Source of the DNA: Bacteroidales bacterium
Lineage (GTDB): Bacteria > Bacteroidota > Bacteroidia > Bacteroidales > UBA7960
Assembly: GCA_007130545.1 (NCBI GenBank)
Contig: SLSG01000133.1
Coordinates: forward strand, 1 to 13,155
Reading direction: 5' to 3'
Length of the DNA stretch: 13,155 nucleotides
Shown one piece after another: positions 1 through 6,628 of the stretch; the stretch's first letter is position 1, and each line of letters starts with the position of its first letter. The translations under genes were made by a program, and so were the position numbers. The notes under the pieces were generated by a model. The model saw only the letters and a list, made by a program, of their open reading frames with translations. It had not been told where the DNA came from and ran no database searches.

Positions 1-295
1 CCTGGGATGGCATCACGTAAACCTGGCGGGACCCGCTGTACTCTGCCGAGAACGCGATCCATTCCCCGTCCGGTGAAATCTTCGGGAAGAGTTCCAGTCC
101 GATGTGCGAGGTCAGTTGTCTGGCGTCCCCGCCGGCAGCGGGTACCGTCCAGAGGTTTCCGGCATACACAAAAACGATCTGGTCACCGCTGATGTGCGGA
201 TAACGCATCAGCCTGGCGTCATCTGCTGCTTTTATACTGCCGTATGCCGCAGTCAATAAGAATAGTAGAAATAGTTTCTTCAGATTTACATTCAT
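1..295 (-). CDS. Tricorn-type protease / WD40-like beta-propeller protein, N-terminal fragment
   Basis: Only the first 98 codons are present; the gene runs off the left edge. The start is the ATG whose A is at 295. It opens with a typical signal peptide: Lys-rich start (NLKK), hydrophobic core LFLLFLLTAA, and likely cleavage after Ala23 or Ala24. The protein is therefore exported, to periplasm or surface. The following residues (ARLMRYPHISGDQIVFVYAG, then LWTVPAAGG, then a LELFPKISPDGEWIAF stretch) match the first beta-propeller blades of bacterial tricorn-like S41 peptidases with TolB/PD40-type repeats. The S41 protease and PDZ domains of that family would lie beyond the edge and cannot be seen. 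It lies 101 bp downstream of the KAS III-type gene in the same direction, but a terminator stands between them. No convincing TAnnTTTG box is visible just upstream. A propeller-only protein without the protease domain is possible. Confidence 0.8.
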   Translation of the reverse strand, partial: MNVNLKKLFLLFLLTAAYGSIKAADDARLMRYPHISGDQIVFVYAGNLWTVPAAGGDARQLTSHIGLELFPKISPDGEWIAFSAEYSGSRQVYVMPSQ

Positions 296-383
296 AATCG
301 GTGAGTGATTTGGTTTAACGATGTATAACCGCATGAGGCCGGGGCAGCATCTATGCAGCATACCGGCTTTAGTGTCGGTTCAG

Positions 384-407
384 AAAAAAAACAGGGCTAT
401 TGCCTGT
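384..407 (-). terminator. Intrinsic terminator of the KAS III-type gene, overlapping its stop codon
   Basis: Read on the minus strand, ACAGGC-AATA-GCCCTGT is followed at once by eight T's. The hairpin pairs as six base pairs with one bulged C, or as ACAGG/CCTGT with a seven-base loop. The gene's TAG stop (397-399) lies inside the hairpin. The stem is short, but the uninterrupted T-tract directly after it fits a Rho-independent terminator that would insulate the protease gene downstream. Confidence 0.6.
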
Positions 408-1473
408 AAACGATGGAATTGATGTTCATCCCGGCGCCAACGGAGGCAAAAATTATCAGGTCACCGTTGTTGATCTGGTGTTCGGGAAGGTCGCCCTTCA
501 TTATCATATCATACAATGTGGGCACGGTGGCCACGGAACTGTTCCCCAGCTCGTGGATATTCATGGGCATGACCTCCTTGATGTTGGGATGTACTCCGAA
601 CAGGCGGTAGAAGCGCTTCACAATGGCTTCGTCCATTTTTTCATTGGCCTGGTGCAGCAGAATTTTTTTAATCTCCTCAATGGGCACACCCGCCTTGTCG
701 AGCGACATCTTCATGGCGTGTGGGACATTGGATATGGAGTATTCATATATTTTCCTTCCGTGCATTTTGATGTACCTGACTTTGGGATCGCTTTCCGGGG
801 CATTGGATTTTCCCAGGTAAAGGTAGTAGGCCTCTTCCTCTGTGTGACTTACGGTGGCAGAGGCGAGCACCCCTCTTTTTTTGTCAGACAGGTTTCCTTC
901 TAAAATGGTGGCCCCGGCCCCGTCAGAGAAGATCATGGTATCCCGGTCGTAATTGTCCACGACACGCGACAGGGTTTCCGCACCAATGACCAGGCAACGT
1001 TTGGCAAGCCCTGACCGAATGAAGGAATCGGCCTGGATAAAACCCTGCACCCAGCCGGGACAGCCGAATATCAGGTCGTAGGCAACGCAAGCCGGGTTTT
1101 TGATCCCCAGCATATGCTTCACCCTGGCGGCCAGGGAAGGCAGCAGGTCGGTCTGTATGGTCCCATTGACCACATCTCCGAAATCATGGGCAAGGATGAT
1201 ATGGTCGATGGTCTCCCGGTCAATGCCGGCAGACTCAATGGCCCTTTCCGCTGCGATGGCCGCGATCTGGGAGGTGGTCTGGTCTTCTGTCACCCACCTT
1301 CTTTGGGCGATGCCGGTGATGTCCCGGAATTTTCTGACCACTTCCTCTCCAGGGCTGTCGATCAGGCTTTCATCCTTCTCAAAAAAAGTTTGCTTGGCAA
1401 ACAGGCTGTTGTCGATCACGCGTGATGGGATATAGCTGCCTGTGCCTGTTATGACTGTATTCAGGAATTCCAT
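397..1473 (-). CDS. 3-oxoacyl-ACP synthase III (KAS III/FabH-type) family protein
   Basis: A thiolase-fold condensing enzyme of 358 aa. The KAS III catalytic triad is visible: Cys138 in FGCPGW, His274 in LLHQAN, and Asn311 in ELGNSS. The C-terminal glycine motif is FASVGAGMN (342-350). Such enzymes attach an acyl-CoA or acyl-ACP starter to the active-site Cys and condense it with malonyl-ACP. It is about 40 residues longer than E. coli FabH (317 aa), with extra sequence near residues 25-50 and 195-250. No acyl carrier protein, FabD, FabG or other condensing enzyme lies nearby, so it may be a specialised starter enzyme rather than the housekeeping FabH. The reading frame extends upstream to a TTG at 1515, but those 14 residues are not family-like; ATG at 1473 begins the conserved EFLNTVITGTGSYIP segment. 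Family assignment is firm; the substrate is unknown. Confidence 0.88.
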   Translation of the reverse strand: MEFLNTVITGTGSYIPSRVIDNSLFAKQTFFEKDESLIDSPGEEVVRKFRDITGIAQRRWVTEDQTTSQIAAIAAERAIESAGIDRETIDHIILAHDFGDVVNGTIQTDLLPSLAARVKHMLGIKNPACVAYDLIFGCPGWVQGFIQADSFIRSGLAKRCLVIGAETLSRVVDNYDRDTMIFSDGAGATILEGNLSDKKRGVLASATVSHTEEEAYYLYLGKSNAPESDPKVRYIKMHGRKIYEYSISNVPHAMKMSLDKAGVPIEEIKKILLHQANEKMDEAIVKRFYRLFGVHPNIKEVMPMNIHELGNSSVATVPTLYDMIMKGDLPEHQINNGDLIIFASVGAGMNINSIVYRQ

Positions 1474-1501
1474 AAAATAACATTTAAAAGAATAAAGCTG
1501 G

Positions 1502-1536
1502 CAAAAGTACGACAAAATACTTTTTGCCCCGGCAAA
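1502..1536 (-). promoter_or_regulatory. Candidate Bacteroidota-type promoter for the KAS III-type gene
   Basis: On the minus strand a TACTTTTG box (1509 to 1502) matches the TAnnTTTG -7 consensus. A TTTG (1536 to 1533) lies 23 bp upstream, at the long end of the spacing tolerated for the -33 element. Transcription would start near 1495, giving a leader of about 20 nt, AT-rich and without a Shine-Dalgarno sequence. The upstream TTTG is itself part of TATCTTTG (1540 to 1533), which could be a second -7 box. That one overlaps the first arm of the inverted repeat at 1528-1583. Confidence 0.4.
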
Positions 1537-1583
1537 GATAATTATTTATTGCCGGGTGTTTAAAATGCAAACATCCGGCAATA
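1528..1583. repeat. Three-arm inverted repeat (GCCGG core) in the divergent promoter region
   Basis: Three copies of the same core alternate in orientation: CCCGGCAA at 1528-1535, TTGCCGGG at 1549-1556, CCGGCAA at 1575-1581. Arms 1 and 2 form a perfect 8-bp dyad with a 13-base loop. Arms 2 and 3 are part of a longer hairpin, 1547-1561 against 1569-1583: 15 bp with a single G·T mismatch (1556/1574) and loop AAAATGC. The two pairings are mutually exclusive. The repeat overlaps or lies just upstream of the putative promoter of the minus-strand gene. It could be a pair of operator sites or a folded leader. On the plus strand a T6 run (1592-1597) follows eight bases after the long hairpin, too far for a classic terminator. 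The structure is seen directly; the role is inference. Confidence 0.65.
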
Positions 1584-1656
1584 TTATTAAATTTTTTCCA
1601 TACGGCATCTGTTTGTGCCCGGGTCTTTTTCACGGGAAGCTTTTTGGTTTATTGTT

Positions 1657-1664
1657 TACCTTTG
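1657..1664 (+). promoter_or_regulatory. Candidate -7 box (TACCTTTG) upstream of the BatA-domain gene
   Basis: TACCTTTG matches the Bacteroidota TAnnTTTG box and lies 35 bp before the ATG at 1700. No TTTG stands at the usual 19-21 bp upstream; the nearest, at 1643-1646, is only 10 bp away, so the -33 element is weak or absent. Just downstream are GTTCA-GGGA-TGAAC (1667-1680) and a further CTGAAC (1686-1691). The first GTTCA arm can therefore pair with either of two partners around the start of the transcript. Confidence 0.4.
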
Positions 1665-1699
1665 TTGTTCAGGGATGAACCTTATCTGAACTTTTATTT

Positions 1700-3751
1700 A
1701 TGATCCACCTCTTCATCCAGTTTGTTTCGCCTGGCTTTCTGTTCGCCTTGCTGGCCATCTCCATTCCCATACTCATTCACCTGTTCCACTTCAGGCGCTT
1801 TCGCCGGGTGTTTTTCCCAAATATCTCCTTCCTGCAGCAGCTCAGCGATGAGTCAAAAAAACAATCCAGGATAAAACACCTGCTGGTGCTGGCTGCCAGG
1901 ATACTGGCCATTTCGGCCCTGGCAATGGCCTTTGCGAAGCCATATGTCCCGGTTGGAGGGGAACGGATATCGTCGGATGGCAACCAGGTCAGTATTTACA
2001 TCGACAATTCCTTCAGCATGGATGCCATTGGGACTTCCGGCCGTCTGCTGGACCAGGCCAAAAGCCGGGCCCTGGAAATTGCCTCCTTATACCAGGCTGC
2101 CGACAGGTTCCTTTTGTTGACCAACGATTTTGAAGGGCGGCACCAGCGCTTTGTAAGCCGGGAGGAACTGGAGTCCATGGTCCGGGAAGTAGGCATTTCC
2201 TCCAGGGTGCGGATCCTGACGGAGGTCATGGAAAGGAAAGCGGTATTGTTTTCGGATGAACCATCAGGAAGCAGAAGTTCCTACTATATAAGTGACTTTC
2301 AGAAAAACACCACATCTCTGGAAGGGGCAGAACCCGATAGCCTGACAGCCACCTACTTTATTCCCCTTTTTGCCCAGCGGTCTGACAATGTGTACGTAGA
2401 TACCTGCTGGTTCGATTCCCCGGTCAAGCTCCCTGGCCAGACGGCCAGGATGATTGCCAGTATCCGCAATGACGGGGATGAGGCACTTAGCGGACAACCT
2501 GTCAGATTGTATATCGATGGGGTGCAAAGAACCCTGGCGTCATATGATCTGGCAGGCAGGGGGGAGGCAGAGGTGGAGCTGAACTGGACGATCGGTCCTC
2601 CGGGCTTTTACCATGGCTGGGTGGAAATCATCGATTATCCTGTGACTTTCGATGACCGTCTGTACTTCAGCTATGAGGTTCGTTCACAAACCCCGGTGCT
2701 CTCCATCGATCAGTCGGGCGAAAACCGTTTTCTTCGTGCATTGTACGGCCAGGATTCCATTTTCCTGTTCCGGTCCACTCCTTCCTTCTCCATCGATTAT
2801 TCCTCGTTCCCCAGGTTCAACCTGATTATTTTGAATGGACTGGACCATTTGCCAGCCGGACTTATCACGGAGCTTCAGGAGTTCGTCAGGAACGGGGGTA
2901 GCCTGGCGGTATTTCCCGGTCCCGACATCGATCTCCTTTCTTACCAGGAGCTCTCGGATGTCATGGAACTGGACGTGTTCAACCGCCTGGATACTTCTGA
3001 CACAAGGGTCTCCTCAATAGATGAGCTGCACCCTGTTTACCTTGATGTGTTTGATGAACTGCCGGAGCAGGTCGACCTGCCAAGGGTCTCCAGCCATTAC
3101 CGGATCAGCGGTACGACGCGGTCCAGTGCCCGGCACCTGCTGGTGCTGCAAAACGGAGATCCGTTCCTCACCCACCAGTCGGTAGGAGACGGGGAGGTGT
3201 TTCTGTCTGCCGTGCCTCTGGATGAGCATTTCAGCAATTTTCCGCGACATACGCTATTCGTACCCACCATGTTCAATATGGCCATCCAAAGCCAGTCCCT
3301 CCGGCCAGCCTATCACACCATCGGTAGCGACATTCCTTTGCAGCTCCGGGATGCATCGTTGCGGTCAGGGGAGGTGCTGAAGCTGCGTGGAGAGGACATG
3401 GAGATGATCCCCGGGCAGCGGCGTTCCGGTAACCGCCTCCAGCTGCTGTTGCATGACCAGGTGACCAGCGCGGGCAATTACCTGCTTTATTCCGGGAATG
3501 ATTCGCTAAAGGCCTTGTCTTTTAACTATGACAGGCGGGAATCCCTGATGGATGCCTATGACACTGCATCGCTTTCCGGACTGCTAATGGATTCCGGTCT
3601 CCCATGGATCCATGTGATCGACGCAGGCACCGTGGATTTTGAACGGGCTTTTCAGGAATACCGTACAGGGCATCAGCTTTGGCGGCTTTTCCTGTTGCTG
3701 GCGCTGGCATTTCTGCTGGCCGAAGTGTTGTTGTTAAGGTTCTGGAGGTAA
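1700..3751 (+). CDS. BatA-domain, VWA-like membrane protein
   Basis: 683 aa. The N-terminus is the aerotolerance-regulator/BatA double-transmembrane domain: a hydrophobic hairpin at about residues 8-31 (FLFALLAISIPILIHLFHF) and 58-83, with the basic stretch HFRRFRRVFFP between them. A von Willebrand factor A-like region follows with an intact DxSxS metal-site motif, Asp102-Asn-Ser-Phe-Ser106. Around residues 370-410 a segment ending in FVRNGGSLAVFPG resembles a glutamine-amidotransferase-like fold. A C-terminal transmembrane helix (about 660-682) anchors the end. Most of the protein should lie in the periplasm. Large BatA-domain proteins of this layout are widespread in Bacteroidota and of unknown function. 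The batB/C/D and MoxR genes of the classical aerotolerance operon are not next to it, so a role in that pathway is not supported by context. parC starts 40 bp downstream. Confidence 0.82.
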   Translation: MIHLFIQFVSPGFLFALLAISIPILIHLFHFRRFRRVFFPNISFLQQLSDESKKQSRIKHLLVLAARILAISALAMAFAKPYVPVGGERISSDGNQVSIYIDNSFSMDAIGTSGRLLDQAKSRALEIASLYQAADRFLLLTNDFEGRHQRFVSREELESMVREVGISSRVRILTEVMERKAVLFSDEPSGSRSSYYISDFQKNTTSLEGAEPDSLTATYFIPLFAQRSDNVYVDTCWFDSPVKLPGQTARMIASIRNDGDEALSGQPVRLYIDGVQRTLASYDLAGRGEAEVELNWTIGPPGFYHGWVEIIDYPVTFDDRLYFSYEVRSQTPVLSIDQSGENRFLRALYGQDSIFLFRSTPSFSIDYSSFPRFNLIILNGLDHLPAGLITELQEFVRNGGSLAVFPGPDIDLLSYQELSDVMELDVFNRLDTSDTRVSSIDELHPVYLDVFDELPEQVDLPRVSSHYRISGTTRSSARHLLVLQNGDPFLTHQSVGDGEVFLSAVPLDEHFSNFPRHTLFVPTMFNMAIQSQSLRPAYHTIGSDIPLQLRDASLRSGEVLKLRGEDMEMIPGQRRSGNRLQLLLHDQVTSAGNYLLYSGNDSLKALSFNYDRRESLMDAYDTASLSGLLMDSGLPWIHVIDAGTVDFERAFQEYRTGHQLWRLFLLLALAFLLAEVLLLRFWR

Positions 3752-3769
3752 TCATACTGCAAATATTAT

Positions 3770-3777
3770 TAACTTTG
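3770..3777 (+). promoter_or_regulatory. Candidate -7 box (TAACTTTG) upstream of parC
   Basis: TAACTTTG followed by CAG fits the Bacteroidota -7 element. It sits between the BatA-domain gene and parC, ending 14 bases before the ATG at 3792, which implies a very short leader. No clear -33 TTTG lies at the expected distance. parC may have its own promoter in addition to read-through from the gene upstream. Confidence 0.45.
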
Positions 3778-3791
3778 CAGCGCTTTTTTGC

Positions 3792-6620
3792 ATGATTGCC
3801 ATGGCCCAGCTTCTCCCCGACAATCCGATCCAGCCTGACAGCACTCAGGCAGAACCTCCCCATGGTGGTGACGGTCCCAAGACCACGCGTCTATCCGGGA
3901 TGTACGAGGACTGGTTCCTGGACTATGCATCCTATGTGATCCTGGAACGTGCTGTTCCGGAGGTGCATGACGGGCTGAAGCCGGTGCAGCGCAGAATCCT
4001 TCATGCCATGAAGGAACTTGATGACGGACGCTTCAACAAGGTGGCCAATATTATCGGCCATACCATGAAGTATCATCCGCACGGGGATGCCTCCATAGGC
4101 GATGCCCTGGTGCAGCTGGGGCAGAAAGACCTGTTGGTTGACACCCAGGGAAACTGGGGCAACATCCTTACCGGTGACAGTGCTGCCGCACCAAGGTATA
4201 TTGAGGCAAGGCCTTCCAGGTTTGCACTGGATGTGCTTTACAACAGCAAAACAACCGTTTGGAAGACAAGCTACGATGGCAGGAACAAAGAGCCTGTAAA
4301 CCTGCCCGTTAAATTCCCGCTGCTATTGGCCCAGGGGGTGGAAGGCATTGCAGTCGGATTGGCCTCGAAGATCCTTCCCCATAATTTTGTGGAGCTGATC
4401 GATGCGTCCATCGGCTACCTCAGGGGGGAGGACCCATATGTATTGCCGGATTTTCCTTCCGGCGGACTGGCAGATTTTTCCAAATACAATGGCGGCATGC
4501 GGGGAGGCAAGGTGCGCGTCCGTGCCCGCATCCAGATCCTTGATAAGAAAACTTTGGTTATCAATGAGATTCCGTATGGTACCACCACCGGAAACCTGAT
4601 GGACAGCATTGTAGCAGCCAACGACAAGGGCAAGATCAAGATCCGGAAAATCGAAGACAATACGGCCGAGAAAGTGGAGATTCTGGTCCACCTGGCCCCG
4701 GGCATCTCTCCTGACCAGGCCATCGATGCCTTGTATCTGTTCACTGATTGTGAGGTGAACATCTCCCCCAATTGCTGCGTGATTGATGTGGACAGGCCCC
4801 GCTTTTTAAACGTGAACGAGGTATTGAAAATCTCGGCCAGCCATACCGTCGAGCTTCTGAAGAAAGAATTGGAGATAGAGAAGCACGAATTGCTTGAACA
4901 GATTCTTTTCGGCAGCCTGGAAAAAATCTTCATTGAGAAGCGAATCTACCGCAAGATTGAGGAGTGTGAGACCTGGGAGTCGGTGATCTCGACGATCGAC
5001 AAGGGGCTGCAGTCCTATAAAAAATTGTTTTACAGGGAGGTCACCCGCGATGACATTGTTCGACTTACCGAAATCCGGATCAAGCGCATCTCCCGCTTCG
5101 ACTCCTTCAAGGCAGATGATGTGCTGCAGGGCCTTGAGGAAAAGCTCGAAAAGGTGAACCACCACCTGGCCAATCTGGTCGATTATGCGATAGATTATTT
5201 TTCCCGCATCCGTGAAAAATATGGAAAGGGCAGGGGACGTCGGACGGAGATCAGGCTGTTCGATACCATAGAGGCGGCGAAGGTAGCGGTTGCCAATGAA
5301 AAGCTCTATGTAAACCGTGCCGAGGGATTTGCCGGTACCGCCCTGAAGAAGGATGAGTTTGTGTGCGAGTGCTCAGACCTGGATGACATCATTGTGTTCA
5401 GGGAGGACGGGACATTCCTGGTGACCAGGGTGACCGGGAAGTCATTTGTCGGAAATCAGATCATCCACATTGGCGTCTTTGACCGCAACGACGACCGCAC
5501 GATCTACAATATGATTTACCAGGATGGCCCCAAGGGGACGGCCTATATGAAGCGGTTCCCGGTAAAGGGCGTGACACGCGACAAGGAATACGATCTGACC
5601 AGGGGCAACAAGGGCAGCAAAATACTGTACTTTACTGCCAACCCCAATGGGGAGGCCGAAGTCGTGACCGTGCACCTGAGGCACAAGCCAAAACTCAAAA
5701 AACCTGTTTTCGAACTGGACTTCAGCGAACTGGCCATCAAGGGCAGGGCGGCCGCAGGCAATATTCTTACCAAACATACCATCCGGAAGATCGTGTTGCG
5801 TGACCAGGGGGTTTCCACCCTTGGTGCCATGGACATTTGGTTTGACGAGGCCGTTCTTCGCCTGAACAATGACAAGCGCGGCACCTATCTGGGGGCATTC
5901 CAGGGGGAAGATCGGATCCTGGCTGTTTATTCCACCGGGAGCTACAGATTGCTGCCCATTGACCTGTCCGCCCATTTCGAAGAGAAACCCGTGCTGATCG
6001 GAAAGTACTTCCCGGGCATGGTGCTGACGGCTGTTTATCTGGACGGGGAATCCGGGTCCCCTTATATGAAACGCTTCGAACCGGAATCCAACGGCAAGGC
6101 CATCGGGTTTATCGGAGAGCATAAGGACAGCCGCCTGCTGCTGGTTACAGACCAGATCGCTCCGCGCCTGTATATCCGGTTCCCCGAATCCCCGCGGCGC
6201 CTTCGTACGGAAGAAGAACTGGATGCCGTCGAGTTCATCGCGGTCAAAGGCATAAAAGCCAGGGGCAAGCGCATTGCCACGGTGGAGACCGAGGAGATGA
6301 AGTGGCAGGAGCCGGAGTCTGGGGGGACGATCCGTGAACAGGATTCGCCAGACGGGGAGACCCATGGGCAGGATGCCCCAGAGGGAAAGATTTCTGGGCA
6401 GGATGCACCTGACCGGGAGATCCGTGATCAGGATGCACCGGCCGGAGAGGCCCCTGCAAATGGAGCAACTTCCGGCGGGATCCGGAAAGAAAAAGTAACG
6501 CAAACGGAACCGGATGAGCCAGGCCAGGAGGACCCTCATGCTCCTACTAAGCAAGCTGCAAAAAGGAAGCCCGGTCCGGAGGACAAACAACGGCAGATCC
6601 GCCTGGATCTGGATATTTAA
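3792..6620 (+). CDS. parC: DNA topoisomerase IV subunit A (type IIA DNA topoisomerase)
   Basis: 942 aa. It is the DNA-cleaving subunit that, with ParE, decatenates and relaxes chromosomes. The breakage-reunion domain starts at LSGMYEDWFLDYASYV (34-49) with the catalytic Arg135-Tyr136 in AAAPRYIEA. The QRDR segment is HPHGDASIGD (95-104). A beta-pinwheel C-terminal domain spans roughly 490-840. No GyrA-box (QRRGGKG-like) is present, and the sequence resembles Bacteroidota ParC, so topoisomerase IV is favoured over gyrase. At the GyrA Ser83 position it has Ala100, with Asp104 at the Asp87 position. The first 33 residues are a Pro/Gln-rich, probably disordered extension. The tail (about 845-930) is acidic and disordered, carries four 10-residue repeats, and ends in a basic patch (AAKRKPGPEDKQRQIR) before LDLDI. 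The second ATG at 3801 is an alternative start. parE is not in the window. Confidence 0.93.
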   Translation: MIAMAQLLPDNPIQPDSTQAEPPHGGDGPKTTRLSGMYEDWFLDYASYVILERAVPEVHDGLKPVQRRILHAMKELDDGRFNKVANIIGHTMKYHPHGDASIGDALVQLGQKDLLVDTQGNWGNILTGDSAAAPRYIEARPSRFALDVLYNSKTTVWKTSYDGRNKEPVNLPVKFPLLLAQGVEGIAVGLASKILPHNFVELIDASIGYLRGEDPYVLPDFPSGGLADFSKYNGGMRGGKVRVRARIQILDKKTLVINEIPYGTTTGNLMDSIVAANDKGKIKIRKIEDNTAEKVEILVHLAPGISPDQAIDALYLFTDCEVNISPNCCVIDVDRPRFLNVNEVLKISASHTVELLKKELEIEKHELLEQILFGSLEKIFIEKRIYRKIEECETWESVISTIDKGLQSYKKLFYREVTRDDIVRLTEIRIKRISRFDSFKADDVLQGLEEKLEKVNHHLANLVDYAIDYFSRIREKYGKGRGRRTEIRLFDTIEAAKVAVANEKLYVNRAEGFAGTALKKDEFVCECSDLDDIIVFREDGTFLVTRVTGKSFVGNQIIHIGVFDRNDDRTIYNMIYQDGPKGTAYMKRFPVKGVTRDKEYDLTRGNKGSKILYFTANPNGEAEVVTVHLRHKPKLKKPVFELDFSELAIKGRAAAGNILTKHTIRKIVLRDQGVSTLGAMDIWFDEAVLRLNNDKRGTYLGAFQGEDRILAVYSTGSYRLLPIDLSAHFEEKPVLIGKYFPGMVLTAVYLDGESGSPYMKRFEPESNGKAIGFIGEHKDSRLLLVTDQIAPRLYIRFPESPRRLRTEEELDAVEFIAVKGIKARGKRIATVETEEMKWQEPESGGTIREQDSPDGETHGQDAPEGKISGQDAPDREIRDQDAPAGEAPANGATSGGIRKEKVTQTEPDEPGQEDPHAPTKQAAKRKPGPEDKQRQIRLDLDI
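6330..6449 (+). repeat. Four in-frame 30-bp tandem repeats in the parC tail
   Basis: Four units start at 6330, 6360, 6390 and 6420 and encode residues 847-886: IREQDSPDGE, THGQDAPEGK, ISGQDAPDRE, IRDQDAPAGE. The protein consensus is I-x-x-Q-D-A-P-x-G-E. The DNA core CAGGATGC is shared by units 2-4, and unit 1 has CAGGATTC. The unit length is a multiple of three, so copy-number change by replication slippage would keep the frame. The repeats lie outside the pinwheel domain. Confidence 0.85.
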
Positions 6621-6628
6621 TTTATAAG

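Noticed and set aside
7..192. Plus-strand open frame of 61 codons at the left edge
   Set aside because: The Arg-rich translation is the mirror of the secreted propeller protein on the minus strand, which has a clear signal peptide and family match.
338..367. Possible hairpin GCCGG...CCGGC with repeated GCAGCAT in the 101-bp spacer before the protease gene
   Set aside because: Only five base pairs around a 20-base loop, no T-tract on either side; not enough for a terminator or regulatory call.
400..903. Plus-strand open frame of 167 codons opposite the KAS III-type gene
   Set aside because: The minus strand encodes the conserved enzyme with all catalytic residues; the plus-strand peptide matches nothing I recognise and has no promoter or leader.
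1547..1597. The long hairpin plus T6 run as a plus-strand Rho-independent terminator
   Set aside because: The T-run begins eight bases after the stem and no plus-strand gene precedes it; kept as an inverted repeat of unknown role instead.
5442..6590. 382-codon open frame on the minus strand, antisense to the 3' half of parC
   Set aside because: It lies wholly inside parC, whose protein is clearly family-conserved across the same bases. The antisense translation shows no recognisable domain and is low in complexity where it mirrors the tandem repeats; its length is explained by codon bias.
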